Part shown: in pieces, positions 5,215 through 11,298 of the stretch | Layout: every line of letters starts with the position of its first letter | Position numbering within the stretch: position 1 is the first letter of the stretch | Assembly (NCBI GenBank): GCA_012961845.1 | Contig: DTYO01000289.1 | Location: forward strand, 1-11,298 | Length of the DNA: 11,298 bases | Direction of reading: 5' to 3' | Origin: Thermodesulfobacteriaceae bacterium | GTDB lineage: Bacteria; Desulfobacterota; Dissulfuribacteria; Dissulfuribacterales; UBA3076 | Notes under the pieces: generated by a model | What the model saw: the letters and a program-made list of their open reading frames with translations, nothing else | Databases searched by the model: none | What the model was told of the DNA's origin: nothing | Translations under genes and position numbers: made by a program

Positions 5215-8200
5215 ATGTTTAGACAAACCTTTGAACAGATAATCAGGAAATGCGACTTTCCACTTTTGCCTTCTGAAGATATATGTTTTGAGCCTGTCGA
5301 TAATCACGTTGACATTTCAAGACTTTATAAAGATTTACAGGTCCACCTGAAGCACTTCCACATGGCCACCAGTGAAAATCCCTTTGCCAACCCAATTCTG
5401 CTGCTGGCCGTCCATATCGCCCGCTGGATAGAGAACGGAAAACTTACTTTTTCAGCCTTGGAGCAGATGACTCAGTTCCTGAACTCCAGAGCATTTGTCT
5501 GCCGTGCCGAAAGACTCCACCGATATGTCGGTACCGTGGATCCCATTGAAAATCTGAAAGCCGTGGAATGTTTCCTGAACAGATTCTCAACAAAAGAAAA
5601 GCCGGATTTCCAACATTTTTCTACGGAAATTTCCAGAGAACTGTTCGGAATCGTGATCACCGCCCACCCCACATTTGCACTCAGCGACGATCTCATGCGG
5701 GCCCTGGCGGAACTGGCTGGCTGCCGCAACATGGCCGGCTCTCCTCTGTCTGAAAGCCAGGTGCGGGAAATCATACGCCGTGCCGTGGTCTCTGAACACC
5801 TGCCGGACCCGGAAATCACCATAGAAAAAGAGCACGGGCTGGCACTCGAGGCCATAGCCAACCTGCAGAGGGCGCTTCTTCGGATATACGATCTAACCTT
5901 CAGAGTGGCACGGAGCCACTTCCCTGAAAGATGGTGGGAAGTTCACCCCAGGCTCATGACCATCGCCTCCTGGGTCGGATATGATCTCGACGGGCGCAGA
6001 GATATCGACTGGATCCAGTCCTTTGCCTTTCGCCTGGAAGAAAAAAAACTGTCTCTCGAAAGATATTCACGTACACTGCAGACCATCATCGACTTCTGCC
6101 CTATCGACAATACTACCGAAAGTCTTCGCACCATACTTGCCCAGACTCTCCTGCTCCTGACCGAAAACCTCAAGGATTCAGTTGAGGAAATGAATACTTT
6201 TCAATGCATGTCCGCCGGAGACGAAGAAGGCATTGAGAAGCTTCGCAAGGTCTCAAGGAAGATGTATACAAGCCTTTCCAGCCGTCTCACCACCTCGAAA
6301 GACCTGCTGGACCTTCTCGAAAGAGCCATATCCAGCTCACAGACCTGTCCTGAGATCCTGCACCGGCTGTGCCTGCTGCGCTCGGAGGTAGAGAACTATG
6401 GTCTTGGTGTTTCGCACATCCACGTGCGTCTGAATGCCAAACAGATCCACAATGCTATACGCGGTCTCATCGGAATAGAGACGGATCCTGAGGACCCAGG
6501 CAACAAGAAGACATATCTGAAGGCACTGGATCAGCTCCTTGCCGGTGTAAAGCCCGTGACGATAAATTTCGGTTCTCTGATAGCAGAACGGACCACGGCC
6601 AAGCGCCTGTTCATGCTGGTTGCCCAGATCCTCAAATATATAGACTCGGACACACCCATCAGGTTCCTGATAGCTGAAACTGAAAGTTCTTTCACACCGA
6701 TTGCCGCTCTTTATTTTGCAAAACTCTTCGGTGTAGCCGAAAAGGTGGAAATCTCCCCTCTTTTCGAAACCCCAGGGGCACTGGTGCGCGGAGCCCGAAT
6801 AGTGGACGAGATGCTCTCAAATCCGTTCTACAGGGATTATGTGCTGGCAAAGGGATCTCTATGTATGCAGACCGGGTTTTCAGACGCCGGACGCCATCTG
6901 GGGCAGACAGCCGCCTCCTTTGCCATAGAAAATTTCAGGCGAAGCCTGGCGGACTCTCTTCAGAAGTATGGACTCTCCCGGCTCAAGCTAGTTATCTTCA
7001 ACACCCACGGGGAGTCCATCGGCCGCGGCGCCCATCCCGCCGATTTCCACGCCCGCCTTGCCTACACCATGTCGCACCGTAGCCGTTCCGAACTTCTGGA
7101 AACAGGAGTCCAGCTCAAGGAAGAGCTATCATTTCAGGGCGGAGACGGATACCTGTACTTTTTGAATCCGTGCCTGGCCATGGCTGTCATCACACGCATT
7201 CTGGAATTCGCCGCAGCTCATGACGGCCCAGAAGATTCCTTCTATAGGGAGAAGGACTACATCTTTGAATTTTTCGCCACGGTCCAGCAGTTCAACCAGC
7301 GCATAATGGGAGACCCTGACTATTCAATGCTCTTGAATGAATACGGAAAGTACCTGCTCTATCCCACAGGTTCACGCTCAATCAAAAGAGAGTTCGAGAT
7401 CGAAAAAAGACAGGTTGTCTCCGCAGCACAGATCAGGGCCATACCCCAGAATGCGGTGCTCCATCAGCTCGGGCTTCTGTCCAATACCATCAGTGGAGTA
7501 GGACATGCCATCAAGAAAAATCCCGAGCAGTTCGACTGCCTTCAGCAGGAATCGGACCGCTTCAATCTGCTGATTTCCATGTGGGAATATGCCCTCTCTT
7601 TTTCTGATTTCTATGCATTCGACGGATATTTGAAAATCTTAGACCCCGGTTTCTGGCTCATGACCGCCACCAAGGCAGCCAACTCACAGCACGCCTGCGA
7701 GCTGCGCAAGGTGGCAGACTTTCTGGAGCATCTCGAACAGCATGCCAATCTGTCCCGGGTAGGGCGGATATTTTACCGCGATCTTCTGGACCTCACAGAG
7801 GTCCTAGATGAGATGCACTGTCGGAGAGGAGTTGTCCCGAAGTCATTCCCCTGTTACCGTGACGGTCTCTGGATGAACACCGAACTGAGGGATCATCTGG
7901 AGATATTCCACGCCATGAGGCTGGCTCTAATCTATCACGTCTTCACCCTGGCCGTACAGGTCCCGGAATTCAGCCCTCAGCGTGGAATTACCCGTGAGGA
8001 AATTATCGAGAGAATCCTCCACCTCGACGTAGAAACTGCGGTCGGCATCCTGAAAAATATATTTCCCCTCCTGAAATCCTCGGCTGAAACCCAGGATTTC
8101 AGTGAAAAGGCCACGTATCAAACAGAACAGTATCTCGGCTATTTCCAGGAGCATAAAAACATTTTCAATCCCCTGGAATCTCTTGACAAGCTGATAAAGA

Positions 8201-8244
8201 GAATAACAGCGGGGATCACTCACATCACCGGCTCCTTCGGGTAA
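5215..8244 (+). CDS. ppc: Divergent bacterial-type phosphoenolpyruvate carboxylase
   Basis: A 1009-residue cytoplasmic protein, longer than E. coli Ppc (883). PEPC makes oxaloacetate from phosphoenolpyruvate and bicarbonate. Landmarks occur in the right order: QFLNSRAF (87-94), TAHPT with catalytic-type His151, ASWVGYDLDGRRD (251-263, compare GSWMGGDRDG), HVRLNA with Arg405, FETPGAL with metal-ligand-type Glu518, GFSDAGRHLG with Asp557, THGESIGRG with His598 and Arg604, and GSRSIKRE with Arg721. The tail ITHITGSFG replaces the usual NTG terminus. Deviations: HPTE is HPTF, the SDSAKD lysine is Arg560, and the HGRGGSIGRG loop is two residues shorter and lacks the arginine equivalent to E. coli Arg581. 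The fold is clear, but carboxylase activity is not assured. Start: an in-frame TGA at 5203 forbids an earlier one, and starting at Met50 would leave the HPT motif much closer to the N-terminus than in E. coli. No ribosome site is visible. It stands alone as a transcription unit. Confidence 0.85.
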   Translation: MFRQTFEQIIRKCDFPLLPSEDICFEPVDNHVDISRLYKDLQVHLKHFHMATSENPFANPILLLAVHIARWIENGKLTFSALEQMTQFLNSRAFVCRAERLHRYVGTVDPIENLKAVECFLNRFSTKEKPDFQHFSTEISRELFGIVITAHPTFALSDDLMRALAELAGCRNMAGSPLSESQVREIIRRAVVSEHLPDPEITIEKEHGLALEAIANLQRALLRIYDLTFRVARSHFPERWWEVHPRLMTIASWVGYDLDGRRDIDWIQSFAFRLEEKKLSLERYSRTLQTIIDFCPIDNTTESLRTILAQTLLLLTENLKDSVEEMNTFQCMSAGDEEGIEKLRKVSRKMYTSLSSRLTTSKDLLDLLERAISSSQTCPEILHRLCLLRSEVENYGLGVSHIHVRLNAKQIHNAIRGLIGIETDPEDPGNKKTYLKALDQLLAGVKPVTINFGSLIAERTTAKRLFMLVAQILKYIDSDTPIRFLIAETESSFTPIAALYFAKLFGVAEKVEISPLFETPGALVRGARIVDEMLSNPFYRDYVLAKGSLCMQTGFSDAGRHLGQTAASFAIENFRRSLADSLQKYGLSRLKLVIFNTHGESIGRGAHPADFHARLAYTMSHRSRSELLETGVQLKEELSFQGGDGYLYFLNPCLAMAVITRILEFAAAHDGPEDSFYREKDYIFEFFATVQQFNQRIMGDPDYSMLLNEYGKYLLYPTGSRSIKREFEIEKRQVVSAAQIRAIPQNAVLHQLGLLSNTISGVGHAIKKNPEQFDCLQQESDRFNLLISMWEYALSFSDFYAFDGYLKILDPGFWLMTATKAANSQHACELRKVADFLEHLEQHANLSRVGRIFYRDLLDLTEVLDEMHCRRGVVPKSFPCYRDGLWMNTELRDHLEIFHAMRLALIYHVFTLAVQVPEFSPQRGITREEIIERILHLDVETAVGILKNIFPLLKSSAETQDFSEKATYQTEQYLGYFQEHKNIFNPLESLDKLIKRITAGITHITGSFG

Positions 8245-8306
8245 GACAGACACACGTCAACCCTGGAACCCTCTCTTATTGGTGCACACAACTGCCGTTA
8301 CCGATC

Positions 8307-8334
8307 TTGACACTCCCGAAAAAATAACTATGTT
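8307..8334 (+). promoter_or_regulatory. Sigma70-type promoter for the DUF5320-like gene
   Basis: TTGACA (8307-8312), a 16-base spacer, and TATGTT (8329-8334). The predicted transcript start near 8341 gives a leader of about 35 bases that includes the strong ribosome site GGGAGGTGA before the ATG at 8376. The -10 overlaps the dyad at 8331-8354. Confidence 0.6.
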
Positions 8335-8354
8335 ATGAGCATACGCTTATAACA
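8331..8354. promoter_or_regulatory. Candidate operator: dyad over the -10 and transcript start
   Basis: Half-sites TGTTATGAGC (8331-8340) and GCTTATAACA (8345-8354) are separated by ATAC and match as inverted repeats at 9 of 10 positions. The centre lies at about the predicted +1, the classic place for a repressor to block polymerase. Because the left arm lies upstream of the predicted start, it would not be transcribed from that start, so a DNA site is likelier than an RNA hairpin. The binding protein is unknown. Confidence 0.45.
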
Positions 8355-8375
8355 GCAACAGGGAGGTGAACGCAA

Positions 8376-8579
8376 ATGCCAAGAATGGATGGAACAGGAC
8401 CCGCCGGAACCGGACAGCCGGGACGAGGACGCGGCCCGTGTGGAAGAAGCAGGAATGCACGCTGGTCCGAAACCGGAAATACTGCCAGCCAAAATGCAAA
8501 AGCGGGCCTCGAACGGCCTCGCAACTGCAGGCAGAACCAAAGGAGGCAGAGAGTTTTCTGCAATGAAGTCAACCGGTAA
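8376..8579 (+). CDS. DUF5320-like small glycine/arginine-rich protein
   Basis: A 67-residue protein beginning MPRMDGTGPAGTG, then QPGRGRGPCG. This fits the N-terminal signature of DUF5320 proteins, MPRxDGTGPxGxG followed by a GRG-rich stretch and a cysteine (Cys22 here). In anaerobes such genes often occur near small nitrogenase-cofactor-like (NifX/NifB-type) proteins and ParA/Mrp-type ATPases; none is seen here. Function is unknown, and the early cysteine hints at metal or cluster contact, which is inference. Translation initiation is well supported: GGGAGGTGA lies 6 bases before the ATG, behind a good promoter. The C-terminal part (Arg/Gln/Asn-rich, Cys51 and Cys62) does not show the coiled-coil tail common in the family, so this may be a short or frame-altered member. 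Overlapping frames on the same strand start without a ribosome site and lack the signature. Confidence 0.65.
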   Translation: MPRMDGTGPAGTGQPGRGRGPCGRSRNARWSETGNTASQNAKAGLERPRNCRQNQRRQRVFCNEVNR

Positions 8580-8741
8580 GATTGACGTCACACAATCTGT
8601 CTGACATCACCAGCAGCCCTGAAGGCCGGTCTCTTTCAGAATCGGCCCTCGGGGCGGCATTTCTGTTTTTCTGGATACCTTCCTGTAAAGCTGTGTTGCT
8701 GACCGTCCTTCCTGATCGGAAACATTACTTCCAATAATTCC
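8580..8741. other. Spacer after the DUF5320-like gene, with possible terminator
   Basis: No gene is visible. A hairpin can form between GAAGGCCG (8621-8628) and CGGCCCTC (8643-8650), seven of eight pairs, 14-base loop. A loose T-rich stretch (TTTCTGTTTTT, 8660-8670) lies about ten bases downstream. This is a weak candidate terminator for the DUF5320-like transcript. The 8-base palindrome TGACGTCA occurs at 8583-8590. Confidence 0.3.
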
Positions 8742-8787
8742 TTGACGACCAACAGTTCCTGGGCTGTACTGTTTATGAGGGTCATAA
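8742..8787 (+). promoter_or_regulatory. Candidate promoter and overlapping dyad for the MetF-MetV gene
   Basis: TTGACG (8742-8747), 17 bases, then TGTACT (8765-8770, four of six matches) predicts a start near 8777. A perfect dyad, TTATGA (8773-8778), GGG, TCATAA (8782-8787), covers that start. The arrangement resembles the promoter and dyad before the DUF5320-like gene. The leader would be about 115 bases and includes a perfect 6-base hairpin CCGCAT/ATGCGG at 8815-8831. The -10 is weak. Confidence 0.35.
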
Positions 8788-8891
8788 TTCAGAATCCGAG
8801 CAAAATCCATCGCACCGCATGTTGAATGCGGAACTGCTGCACATTTTCCATGGATTATCAAAAATTGTTCTGGACACCCAGGAGCCGGTAA

Positions 8892-10505
8892 ATGTCCGTA
8901 CCACTTGCACATCTTCTCAACAAGGCCATGCAGGAACGGCTGGCTCTGAAAGAGTCCGGCGGAGGCGCAAGCTCTCTGGAACGCACCTTCATTTTTACCT
9001 TTGAACTGGTACCTGCCAGGGCATCAAGAAGCAAGGCCATCAATGAAATACTCCTTTTTGCAGAAGCTGCCTCCAGGGGAGGCCTGATCCACGCCCTGTC
9101 TATAACAGACAATGCAGGCGGCCATCCTGCCCTTGCCCCAGCATCCCTGGGAAAGGAAATCAAGGGTATGGGCATAGAGCCCATCATCCACTTCTCGTGC
9201 AAGGACAAGAACAGGAACATGATTGAAAGCCAGCTGTTCGAACTGGACCGGGCAGGAATAAGAAATCTTCTGATACTGACAGGCGACTATCCCAGCTCGG
9301 GCTACCAGGGCATTCCGAAGCCCGTATTTGATCTCGACTCTGTACACGTCCTTGAAATGATCTCCACCATGAACAGAGGTTATGGTCTCGGGTCTAGACA
9401 TGGCGTATCCGCCACAAGGCTTCCCCCCATGGATTTCCAGCATGGATGTGTAGTATCCCCGTTCAAGCGGCTTAAATCCGAACTGGTACCGCAGTATCTG
9501 AAACTCAAGCGCAAGATCATGGCGGGAGCGGGATATATCATAACCCAGATGGGATTTGACGCCAGAAAATTTGATGAACTCCGCATCTTCATGGACACAA
9601 ACAAGCTCAGCGTCCCTCTTCTGGGCACTGTTTTCATTTCCGACATCAGACTTGCCAGGATTATTTCCAGAGGGAAGGTTCCAGGCTGCATGATTCCTGC
9701 GAGGCTCCTTTCCCGAATGGAAGCGGAATCCACTGCATACGACGGTGGCCTGTCCGCCCGGCTCGAAAGGGCCTCAAGACTTGTAGCAGTTCTCATGGGC
9801 ATTGGCTATGAAGGGGTGCATCTGAGCGGCCCGGGCCTTACATACCCCGAAGTCGCACAGGTAATAAAAAAGTCGAGGAAACTGGCACCATTATGGAGGG
9901 AAATAGTCAGTGAGTTCCTGTATCCTGAAGAATGGAGATTCTGGTATTACAAGAAAAATCCGGAAACCGGCCTGAATACCACTGAAGCTGAAGCACAATC
10001 CCGTTCGAAACTCTCTTTCATGGAATCATTACACATGCGTGTAGGCTGCATGGTTCACAATATGGCCTTTATTCCAGGTAAAGGACTTTATTCTCCGCTG
10101 TCCAGAATGGCGGAGCGAATACACGGATCGACGTTTGAAAATTCCTTTACTGCGCTTGAATACATGGTCAAAAGCTGGCTCTACGACTGCCGGCACTGCG
10201 GTGACTGTACCCTGGGTGAACTGGGATTCCTATGCCCTCAGTCCCAGTGCGCCAAGTTCTTGCTGAACGGCCCCTGCGGCGGCAGCACAGACGGCTGGTG
10301 CGAAGTCTGGCCCGGAAAACGCAGGTGCATGTACGCGAGGATTTATGATCGACTCACATGCACTGGTGAACTGTTCAGACTGGAATCGAATCCCATGCCA
10401 CCCAGGAACTGGGGTCTTTATAATACGTCTTCCTGGATCAATTTCTACCTGAAGAAAGGAAAACGGGCGGAAGGTGCTGAAAGTAACGGATTGACAGGGG
10501 TGTAA
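8892..10505 (+). CDS. metF: Methylenetetrahydrofolate reductase with fused MetV-type C-terminal domain
   Basis: A 537-residue cytoplasmic protein. Residues about 33-330 form a MetF-type TIM barrel that reduces methylene- to methyl-tetrahydrofolate with FAD: FELVPARAS with Glu38 (the conserved acidic residue), SITDNAGGHP (70-79), HFSCKDKNRN (100-109), LTGD with Asp132 and ITQMGFDARKF with Gln219. Residues about 375-490 match MetV / the MTHFR C-terminal domain: CRHCGDCTLGE (433-443), CPQSQCAK (448-455), NGPCGGSTDGWCEV (459-472) and a last cysteine in RRCMYARIYDR. That gives eight cysteines (433, 436, 439, 448, 453, 462, 470, 479), enough for two iron-sulfur clusters as in MetV. In several acetogens MetF and MetV are separate subunits; here they are one chain. 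The ATG at 8892 follows AGGAG with 7-base spacing. It belongs to the folate methyl branch (methionine supply or Wood-Ljungdahl); the electron donor is not encoded nearby. Confidence 0.92.
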   Translation: MSVPLAHLLNKAMQERLALKESGGGASSLERTFIFTFELVPARASRSKAINEILLFAEAASRGGLIHALSITDNAGGHPALAPASLGKEIKGMGIEPIIHFSCKDKNRNMIESQLFELDRAGIRNLLILTGDYPSSGYQGIPKPVFDLDSVHVLEMISTMNRGYGLGSRHGVSATRLPPMDFQHGCVVSPFKRLKSELVPQYLKLKRKIMAGAGYIITQMGFDARKFDELRIFMDTNKLSVPLLGTVFISDIRLARIISRGKVPGCMIPARLLSRMEAESTAYDGGLSARLERASRLVAVLMGIGYEGVHLSGPGLTYPEVAQVIKKSRKLAPLWREIVSEFLYPEEWRFWYYKKNPETGLNTTEAEAQSRSKLSFMESLHMRVGCMVHNMAFIPGKGLYSPLSRMAERIHGSTFENSFTALEYMVKSWLYDCRHCGDCTLGELGFLCPQSQCAKFLLNGPCGGSTDGWCEVWPGKRRCMYARIYDRLTCTGELFRLESNPMPPRNWGLYNTSSWINFYLKKGKRAEGAESNGLTGV

Positions 10506-10592
10506 ATTGGAATATCCGGTCCCGCTGTGCCATTAGGCATCGATACCCGCCCGCATTATCTGCCTTGTCACTGTCTGCATTCAAGAAACCTA

Positions 10593-10620
10593 TTGACATA
10601 ATAGCCCAATGGGATAATTG
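10593..10620 (+). promoter_or_regulatory. Candidate promoter for the aminotransferase gene
   Basis: A perfect TTGACA (10593-10598) is followed after 16 bases by TAATTG (10615-10620); GATAAT lies two bases earlier, at a tighter 14-base spacing. The predicted start near 10627 leaves a leader of about 33 bases with AAGGA seven bases before the ATG at 10660. The 154-base spacer shows no clear terminator for the MetF-MetV gene. Confidence 0.4.
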
Positions 10621-10659
10621 ATAGCATGCACTTTTATATCGCATGATAAGGAACCCGAC

Positions 10660-11298
10660 ATGACTACCCTTAAAAGAGTCCAGCCTTCAGACCGTACCAC
10701 ACACATAGCCTATGCCATAAGGGACATTGTCCAGATCGCATATCAACGGAAACTCTCAGGCGGTGATCTTCTTTACCTCAACATTGGAGACCCTGTTCTT
10801 TTTGATTTCTCCACTCCGAAACATCTTGTCGAGGCCACCTATCAGGCCATGAAAAATGACTATACAGGCTATTCGGCATCTGAAGGGATCCCTGCAGCCG
10901 TATCAGCCATCAGAGAAGAGGCATCGAAGGGCGGCATAACTCCTCACGAGATCATTGTTACCACTGGAGCCAGCGAAGCCATAGACTTCGCCCTGTCCGC
11001 ACTTGTGAATCAGGGAGAAAATGTACTGGTTCCCTCTCCCGGCTATCCTCTCTATGACGCACTTCTTGCCAGGCTGATAGGGGAGGCTCGTCCATACCGG
11101 CTGGATGAAGACAATTCTTGGACCCCTGACCTTGCTCACATGGAAAGCCAGATAGATGAAAAGACCAGGGCCATCGTCATTATAAACCCCAACAATCCCA
11201 CAGGTTCTGTTTACAGCGAAGAAACTCTCCGGGACATCATAGGCCTGGCAAGAAAGTACAATCTCGTGATCTTGAGCGATGAAATCTATGAAAAGCTC
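10660..11298 (+). CDS. Class I PLP-dependent aminotransferase, N-terminal part (runs off the right edge)
   Basis: The first 213 codons of a fold-type I aminotransferase; a full-length enzyme would be about 400 residues. It transfers an amino group between an amino acid and a 2-oxo acid using pyridoxal phosphate. Visible motifs are LNIGDPVLFDF (40-50, substrate entrance), GYSASEGIPA (70-79), TTGASEAIDFA (101-111, the cofactor phosphate loop), PSPGYPLY (125-132, aromatic over the ring), NPNNPTG (176-182) and SDEIYEKL (206-213, with the Asp and Tyr that contact the cofactor). The PLP-binding lysine lies beyond the window. The IGDPV start region resembles the alanine/aspartate aminotransferase group common in anaerobes and archaea; exact substrate cannot be read. 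The start is supported by AAGGA seven bases before the ATG and by its own promoter. Confidence 0.92.
   Translation, partial: MTTLKRVQPSDRTTHIAYAIRDIVQIAYQRKLSGGDLLYLNIGDPVLFDFSTPKHLVEATYQAMKNDYTGYSASEGIPAAVSAIREEASKGGITPHEIIVTTGASEAIDFALSALVNQGENVLVPSPGYPLYDALLARLIGEARPYRLDEDNSWTPDLAHMESQIDEKTRAIVIINPNNPTGSVYSEETLRDIIGLARKYNLVILSDEIYEKL

Noticed and set aside
5059..5307. Minus-strand 82-codon frame overlapping the PEPC start
   Set aside because: It overlaps the PEPC promoter and first 30 codons, lacks initiation signals and has no recognisable domain.
8607..8912. Minus-strand 101-codon frame in the spacer before the MetF-MetV gene
   Set aside because: It covers the candidate promoter, dyad and start of the MetF-MetV gene and has no motif or ribosome site.

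Overview
The window reads as chromosomal DNA from an anaerobic bacterium, most likely of the former Deltaproteobacteria (Desulfobacterota: sulfate-reducing or syntrophic relatives). This is inferred from gene content. The main clues are a one-chain MetF-MetV methylenetetrahydrofolate reductase of the kind used in folate C1 or Wood-Ljungdahl metabolism, a DUF5320-like glycine-rich protein, a carbamate kinase paired with a COG2403 P-loop protein, and a HerA/DUF87-type ATPase. Genes have moderate GC content and the spacers are clearly more AT-rich. There is no rRNA, tRNA, CRISPR array, complete insertion sequence or phage module.

Layout. Positions 1-269 (minus) hold the N-terminus of a HerA-like ATPase that runs off the left edge. 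Positions 345-695 are a spacer with clustered inverted repeats. Positions 696-2948 (minus) hold a two-gene unit: the COG2403 'cyclic 2,3-diphosphoglycerate synthetase-like' protein, then carbamate kinase, behind a good sigma70-type promoter at 3004-3032. An APC-family amino-acid permease (3177-4400, plus) diverges from this unit and abuts a small convergent membrane-protein gene (minus, 4401-4732) that appears to carry a one-base frameshift. Positions 4733-5214 are an AT-rich spacer with a possible decayed reading frame. Positions 5215-8244 encode a 1009-residue divergent phosphoenolpyruvate carboxylase. A DUF5320-like small protein (8376-8579), a MetF-MetV fusion (8892-10505) and the first 213 codons of a class I PLP aminotransferase (10660 to the right edge) follow on the plus strand.

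How they may work together. Carbamate kinase converts carbamoyl phosphate plus ADP into ATP, CO2 and ammonia. With its COG2403 partner and the divergent permease it suggests uptake and fermentation of a nitrogenous compound, but the upstream enzyme making carbamoyl phosphate is not present. The rightward genes are central carbon and nitrogen metabolism: an oxaloacetate-forming (or formerly so) PEPC, methyl-branch folate chemistry and a transaminase. Each has its own plausible promoter, so they are probably separate transcription units.

I found no clear-cut new system. The observations most worth checking are the shortened, arginine-less catalytic loop in the PEPC, a promoter placed so that the PEPC mRNA may be leaderless, two TTATGAG-containing dyads at matching promoter positions before the DUF5320 and MetF-MetV genes, and the frameshifted small membrane gene.
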